Assembly: GCA_938030835.1 (NCBI GenBank)
Contig: CALHID010000253.1
Coordinates: forward strand, 1 to 9,106
Direction of reading: 5' to 3'
Source: an uncultured Actinomyces sp.
GTDB taxonomy: Bacteria; Actinomycetota; Actinomycetes; Actinomycetales; Actinomycetaceae
Length of the DNA: 9,106 nt
Below the pieces are notes generated by a model. That model saw only the letters and a list, made by a program, of their open reading frames with translations. It searched no databases and was not told the origin of the DNA. Of the stretch, positions 5,769-9,106 are shown one piece after another; within the stretch, counting starts at the first letter, position 1; each line of letters starts with the position of its first letter. The translations under genes and the position numbers were made by a program.

Positions 5769-6530
5769 TTACTCCTTGTGATAACGAAACTTTATCAGTG
5801 CAAGTGCGGCGAACGCGGCGAAGAATCCCAACAGTGCGCCGATTTGTGGGGCGATATCAGCGAATCCAAGTCCGTCCAAGCTCACCTTGTTGATTGCGGC
5901 GTTGGCCCAGTAGGCGGGGGAGAGGCGTGCAGCGTGTTGAGCCCAGTCGGGGAAAGATGGAACTGTGCAGAATGCTCCACCGATTCCTGCGGCGAGCATG
6001 CCCACGATATTCGACATGGATAGTGCGGCATCGCGACTGTGTGACCACAGGGCAATTGCAACACCCAGGGCCGATAGGACTGCTGAAAAACTCAGCAAAA
6101 CCGCCATCAACGCAATGAGAGATCCCTTTGGGCGATACCCGAAAATCGCTGCACCGAGCACGAGCACAACCGTGATCTGCACGGTCTGCATGATGTAGGC
6201 AACCAACGCCTTTCCAGTCAGGATGGATGCGCGCGAGGTCGGAGAGGCCTCGAGGCGCTCCCACGTTCCCCAGGAATGCTCGTTGAAAAACGAGCCAATG
6301 ATGTTCTGGACGGCGAGGAAAGAAAAGAGAATCGCCATCGAGGGAACCGCCTGTTCGGCGCCGGTGGCTCCCGTGTATCCATCGGCCAGGAGCATTGATT
6401 TGAACGCCGGCATCATAAAAGGAATCAAGACGAGCGGGATCACCGTCAGGATGAGCGTCGGTGCCGGGTCGGTGAGTTGGAGTCGGATATTCAAGCGGGT
6501 CATCGCCCACAATTGCTTAAGCTGCGACAT
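5769..6530 (-). CDS. ABC-2 type exporter permease
   Basis: A 253-residue inner-membrane protein with six predicted membrane segments at about 25-42, 65-82, 108-131, 137-161, 173-189 and 229-248. The cytoplasmic loop after segment 2, NEHSWGTWERLEASPTSRASILTGK, is the conserved ABC-2 coupling region (E, GTWERL, ASP, GK), as in DrrB-type drug exporters. It would pair with the adjacent ATPase as a dimeric exporter of a drug-like or lipid substrate. The ATG at 6530 is chosen: GGAG lies 7 nt upstream, while the GTG at 6536 has almost no spacing to it. The start overlaps the ATPase gene by 14 bp, which indicates translational coupling. The C-terminus RYHKE is short, with no extra domain. Confidence 0.92.
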   Translation of the reverse strand: MSQLKQLWAMTRLNIRLQLTDPAPTLILTVIPLVLIPFMMPAFKSMLLADGYTGATGAEQAVPSMAILFSFLAVQNIIGSFFNEHSWGTWERLEASPTSRASILTGKALVAYIMQTVQITVVLVLGAAIFGYRPKGSLIALMAVLLSFSAVLSALGVAIALWSHSRDAALSMSNIVGMLAAGIGGAFCTVPSFPDWAQHAARLSPAYWANAAINKVSLDGLGFADIAPQIGALLGFFAAFAALALIKFRYHKE

Positions 6531-7440
6531 GGTCACTCTCCTCGATGATGTGTAGGTATGCGTTGTGCAGGCTCGGTTGGTCGATCTTCACGTCGACGAG
6601 GCGTGCTCCCGCCAGGGCTGGTGAGGCCAAAACTTCGCCAATGCGCGAGCCCGGGTCGGCCTCGTCCCCGCTGTGGCGCAGTACGTTGCCGTCGGCGCTC
6701 CAGCCCTCGAGTGGGGAAACGGTGCGGTCGAAAGTAAGCGTGACCTCGGCACTGCCATGGGCGGAAATGATGTCCTCCAGGCTTCCGCGGGCAACGATTC
6801 GACCCTCGCTCAGGATTGCGATGTCAGAGCCAAGCTCCTCGAACTCGGCGAGGTAGTGCGAGGTGTAGACGACGGCTGCGCCTTCTTCGGCCAGTTGACG
6901 GACCGCGCTCAGGATCTGGCTGCGCGCTTCAACATCCGCCCCAACCGTGGGCTCGTCCATGAAAATCAGTCGAGGCTTGTGCATGATCGCCATTCCCGCG
7001 TGGAGTCTGCGCTGCTGGCCACCCGAGAGATGCGAGGCGCGTTGGCCTCGTTTTTCACTCAGGCCAAGCAGCTCCATGACCTCGCCGGCGCGCACGACGG
7101 CTTCGCGGCGGCCAAGCCCGTGTAGCTCTCCGAAAGCGGTGAGATTCTGTGCGACGCTCAGGTCGGGGTAGATGCCGAGTTCCTGTGGTGCATATCCGAG
7201 CAGCTGGCCGATGTTGTGCGTTGCGGGATTCTTCCCGCAGATGTGAACGCTGCCGGCGTCTGCTCGCTTCAGCCCGCACAAAATAGTGATGAGCGTGGAT
7301 TTTCCGGCGCCATTTCGTCCGAGCAGTCCAAGGATCTGCCCTGGTTCGACGCGAAGGGCGACTCCGCGCAGAACTTTGTGGGTGCCGTAGCTCTTGTAAA
7401 TTCCCTGAGCTTCTAGGGTGGGCAAGTGTGGTTGCGACAC
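6517..7440 (-). CDS. ABC exporter ATPase (DrrA-like)
   Basis: A 307-residue nucleotide-binding subunit. In numbering from the alternative ATG at 7446, it shows Walker A GRNGAGKST (43-51), Q-loop YAPQELGIYPDLSV (Q88), signature LSGGQQRRL (140-148), Walker B LIFMDEPTVGAD (160-171) and the switch histidine in YTSH (H197). The last 90 residues after REGRIVARG-like sequence form the C-terminal extension common in drug-exporter ATPases. The start is ambiguous: an ATG at 7446 lies 1 nt after GGGAG, too close, whereas the GTG at 7440 is 7 nt from GGAG, exactly as in the permease gene, so I prefer GTG. It is first gene of the exporter-TetR operon, under the double-operator promoter. Substrate unknown. 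Confidence 0.93.
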   Translation of the reverse strand: MSQPHLPTLEAQGIYKSYGTHKVLRGVALRVEPGQILGLLGRNGAGKSTLITILCGLKRADAGSVHICGKNPATHNIGQLLGYAPQELGIYPDLSVAQNLTAFGELHGLGRREAVVRAGEVMELLGLSEKRGQRASHLSGGQQRRLHAGMAIMHKPRLIFMDEPTVGADVEARSQILSAVRQLAEEGAAVVYTSHYLAEFEELGSDIAILSEGRIVARGSLEDIISAHGSAEVTLTFDRTVSPLEGWSADGNVLRHSGDEADPGSRIGEVLASPALAGARLVDVKIDQPSLHNAYLHIIEESDHVAA

Positions 7441-7456
7441 GGTCATTCTCCCATCG

Positions 7457-7471
7457 GTTAACAGCGTTAAC
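7457..7471. promoter_or_regulatory. TetR operator, promoter-distal copy
   Basis: GTTAACAGCGTTAAC, two palindromic GTTAAC halves around 3 bp, in the leader just before the ATPase gene. Its centre is 32 bp from the second copy, three helical turns. Likely bound by the TetR protein encoded at 5008-5748 (inference). Confidence 0.7.
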
Positions 7472-7486
7472 TTTGTGTCGAGATAG

Positions 7487-7515
7487 AGGTTAACACTGTT
7501 AACTTATGGATGCAA
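7487..7515 (-). promoter_or_regulatory. promoter of the ABC-TetR operon
   Basis: On the minus strand TTGCAT (7515-7510) and TAACCT (7492-7487) are separated by 17 bp. The -10 and spacer overlap the operator at 7489-7503, so repressor binding would block RNA polymerase. It lies only about 30 bp after the esterase stop. Confidence 0.5.
7489..7503. promoter_or_regulatory. TetR operator over the -10 region
   Basis: GTTAACACTGTTAAC, the same two GTTAAC halves around 3 bp as the copy at 7457-7471; flanking bases AG and TT also agree in part. It overlaps the predicted -10 and spacer of the operon promoter. Confidence 0.75.
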
Positions 7516-7543
7516 TGCGGTCCTAAAAACTGAAGGGAAATGC

Positions 7544-8590
7544 CTACTGACCCGGGAATAGCAGCGGCAGGGCGTGGCTGAGCTGGCGCGAAACCGAGGT
7601 CAGGGAGTGCGTCCCACCCTCATCGATCCATACCTGCAAGCTCTGGGGCGTCATCAGCGTCGGATACCTGCGGTAAAACTCATCGAGCTGTGGGTTCATG
7701 TCGTCCAGCGCAGGATCATCTGAACCGACACTGGCGATAATGCGGAAATCCTGCGGCCCCATCTCGCGGCTGCGCACCCCCAAGGTTACTTCGTCGGCAA
7801 TCTGGGGTAGGGGTGCGTCATGATCGCGGCCAATCCATGACTCCCCGGCCATCGGCATATAGCCGTAGAAATGGTCGGGGTTCAGGGCGAAAACATCCCA
7901 GGTCGTAATCCCGCCCATGGAAAAACCGCCAAAAGCGCGGTGTGCGCGACTAGCTTTTAAGGATTCATCCGTGGTGTCGCCACCCGCGTAGGTCGAGTAA
8001 CGCGACTCGACCGTGTCAATCAAAGTATTGATCTCGCTGGTCGCAAAGAAACGATTGAGCTGATAGTCCGTTTCAAAGTCATCATTCACGAAAGAGCGAT
8101 CAGGGTAATACGTCGCAAAAACAACGATTGTTGGAGAGACCGTGCCGCTGCGCTCAAGGTCATCAATGGTCGGCGAGACCTCATCGGCCATCTCCTCCGC
8201 ACTGCTCATCCACCCGTGAGTCAGGTACGCGATATCGGCAGGCATTCCCTGTACGTATGTTGCCGGAACGTAGACTAGGGCCTGCTTCTTGTAGGTGACG
8301 CCCTGGTATTCCTGCTGATAATCCACGGTGTCGATCCGCCCGTGCAAGGGAATCGGATTCTCCGAGGCCGCGGGGACGATCACCGTTGTCCCGTCCGCCT
8401 TCTCCTGGTGGGTAACTGCGGGGGAGGGGTGGAAGGAGTGATAGGCCTCGTATCCTGCTGCGCTGACTAGGCCGCTTGCCGCCACCAGGGTACCCACGGC
8501 GAGCGCGATCGTCCCCTTGCGGCCACGAGGCCGGGGCTGCTGCTCCGGGCTCGCTGAGGTTTCGGGGGTGGGTGAGGTCGGAGTACTCAT
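7544..8590 (-). CDS. membrane-anchored putative esterase (PF00756-type)
   Basis: A 348-residue alpha/beta hydrolase. A Pro/Ser/Thr-rich cytoplasmic start and basic RPRGRKG (20-26) precede one membrane segment (about 27-47), with no lipobox or clear signal-peptidase site, so it is probably anchored with the enzyme outside. The catalytic domain shows YLTHGW (122-127, oxyanion region), nucleophile S224 in GGFSMGG (221-227), an acidic residue in SVGSDD (D291 or D292) and H328 in GGTHS, in the order of the esterase D/feruloyl-esterase family PF00756. It may act on cell-envelope esters or on plant- or mucin-derived acyl groups; substrate not readable. The ATG at 8590 has only GGAA at 9 nt. It is divergent from the YbjQ gene, and readthrough into the ABC operon is possible because no terminator is seen. 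Confidence 0.85.
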   Translation of the reverse strand: MSTPTSPTPETSASPEQQPRPRGRKGTIALAVGTLVAASGLVSAAGYEAYHSFHPSPAVTHQEKADGTTVIVPAASENPIPLHGRIDTVDYQQEYQGVTYKKQALVYVPATYVQGMPADIAYLTHGWMSSAEEMADEVSPTIDDLERSGTVSPTIVVFATYYPDRSFVNDDFETDYQLNRFFATSEINTLIDTVESRYSTYAGGDTTDESLKASRAHRAFGGFSMGGITTWDVFALNPDHFYGYMPMAGESWIGRDHDAPLPQIADEVTLGVRSREMGPQDFRIIASVGSDDPALDDMNPQLDEFYRRYPTLMTPQSLQVWIDEGGTHSLTSVSRQLSHALPLLFPGQ

Positions 8591-8721
8591 CTGTAAAGTT
8601 CCGTGTAGTTCGTGCGTGTTGACCTCATATGGTCGATTTTAAGTCCGCGGGTGTGGCGGTGCGAATGGGCCTTCGCCGCCGGCAGATAGTATTGGCACAA
8701 CAACTGGACAAAGGAGTTGCC
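8591..8721. other. divergent promoter region, esterase/YbjQ
   Basis: This 131-bp gap should hold promoters for both divergent genes. An imperfect dyad TTGACC-N6-GGTCGA (8619-8636) lies about 30 bp before the esterase ATG. TAGTAT at 8687-8692 could be a plus-strand -10 for the YbjQ gene, with no clear -35. Neither is more than suggestive. Confidence 0.3.
8711..8716 (+). promoter_or_regulatory. ribosome binding site of YbjQ-type gene
   Basis: AAGGAG with a 5-nt spacer to the ATG at 8722. It decides against the in-frame ATG at 8629, whose extra 31 residues do not belong to the family. Confidence 0.8.
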
Positions 8722-9039
8722 ATGATTGCTGTCACCACCCCAACCCTTGAAGGCGCACCTATCAAGCGTTACTACGGAATTGTTTCCGGAGAAACGATCT
8801 CGGGCGTGAACTTCTTTAAAGACATCGGCGCGGGTTTGTCGAACCTCTTTGGAGGCCGGGCCTCGAACTATGAAGAGGAACTCTTCGAGGCCTCGCAAAC
8901 TGCTATCAACGAGATGTGCCAGCGCGCGCAGGCGATGGGAGCAAACGCGGTTGTTGGCGTGCACGTCGACTACTTCACCGCCGGATCTGACAACGGAATG
9001 CTCGCCGCAATCGCCACGGGCACCGCTGTTGAGGTGTGA
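8722..9039 (+). CDS. YbjQ/UPF0145-family protein
   Basis: A 105-residue cytoplasmic protein of the family's usual length. It reads MIAVTTPTLEGAPIKRYYGIVSGETISGVNFFKDIGAGLSNLFGGRASNYEEEL, then a helix with AINEMCQRAQAMGANAVVGVHVDY and a closing ATGTAVEV strand. The G-I-V-x-G-E, FFKDI, GGR-x-x-Y-E and GANAVVGV-x-(V/D)Y positions are the signature of YbjQ_1 (PF01906), which forms pentamers in solved structures; a heavy-metal-binding role has been proposed but the biological function is not settled. It is transcribed away from the esterase. Its TGA overlaps the start of the next plus-strand frame, which suggests a two-gene unit. Confidence 0.92.
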   Translation: MIAVTTPTLEGAPIKRYYGIVSGETISGVNFFKDIGAGLSNLFGGRASNYEEELFEASQTAINEMCQRAQAMGANAVVGVHVDYFTAGSDNGMLAAIATGTAVEV

Positions 9040-9106
9040 AACCTTCCGAGCGTTTGAACGCCGTAACCGGTTCCGGTGCCCTCTTTGCAGGGGGGGCAGG
9101 AGCCGG
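9036..9106 (+). CDS. start of unknown protein, truncated by window
   Basis: A GTG at 9036 overlaps the YbjQ stop as GTGA, and the frame stays open to the edge: VKPSERLNAVTGSGALFAGGAGA. A short basic/polar start followed by a Gly/Ala-rich hydrophobic run would suit a membrane protein, but only 23 codons are visible. GAGG lies very close to the GTG, so initiation would rely on coupling. It could instead be noncoding sequence; the short dyad GCGTT-TG-AACGC nearby might be part of a terminator. Confidence 0.4.
   Translation, partial: MKPSERLNAVTGSGALFAGGAGA

Noticed and set aside
8587..8964. Minus-strand ORF of 125 codons opposite the YbjQ gene
   Set aside because: It is antisense to a clear family member and shows no recognisable protein features.

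Overview
The window looks like a chromosomal stretch of a moderately GC-rich actinobacterium. The coding sequence is mostly G/C-ending and uses GTG starts. The families present (anchored putative esterase, TetR_C-type repressor with its drug-type ABC exporter, HxlR regulator, GT1-like glycosyltransferase) would fit an Actinomycetaceae-like host, but that placement is inference, not proof. I see no rRNA, tRNA, CRISPR array, phage gene or transposase.

Left part (1-2969, all minus strand). Transcription would run from an NAD(P)-binding oxidoreductase (2334-2969) through a class-M sirtuin (SirTM, 1392-2249) and a zinc-type macrodomain ADP-ribosylhydrolase (398-1186) to an unrecognised, lower-GC gene that runs off the left edge (1-358). 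The sirtuin would attach ADP-ribose to a protein and the macrodomain would remove it. In Firmicutes such pairs sit with a lipoylated GcvH-L carrier and a lipoate ligase. Neither is visible here, so the target is open.

Centre (2970-4652). A divergent HxlR regulator (3129-3479, + strand) with an N-terminal cysteine faces the oxidoreductase. It is followed after 9 bp by a GT1/MGT-like glycosyltransferase (3489-4652). The 159-bp divergent region carries an operator-like palindrome over a possible extended -10.

Convergent gap (4653-5007). The glycosyltransferase and the TetR gene end toward each other. The gap holds a hairpin and a previously unassigned 19-bp tandem repeat: two units in one orientation, then about eight diverging units in the other.

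Right part (5008-9106). An ABC-2 exporter operon on the minus strand (ATPase 6517-7440, permease 5769-6530, TetR 5008-5748) is headed by a promoter carrying two GTTAAC-N3-GTTAAC operators 32 bp apart, which suggests autoregulation by the TetR protein. Upstream on the same strand is a membrane-anchored putative esterase (7544-8590). Divergent from it is a YbjQ-type protein (8722-9039), followed by the first codons of a further gene that overlaps its stop codon and leaves the window.
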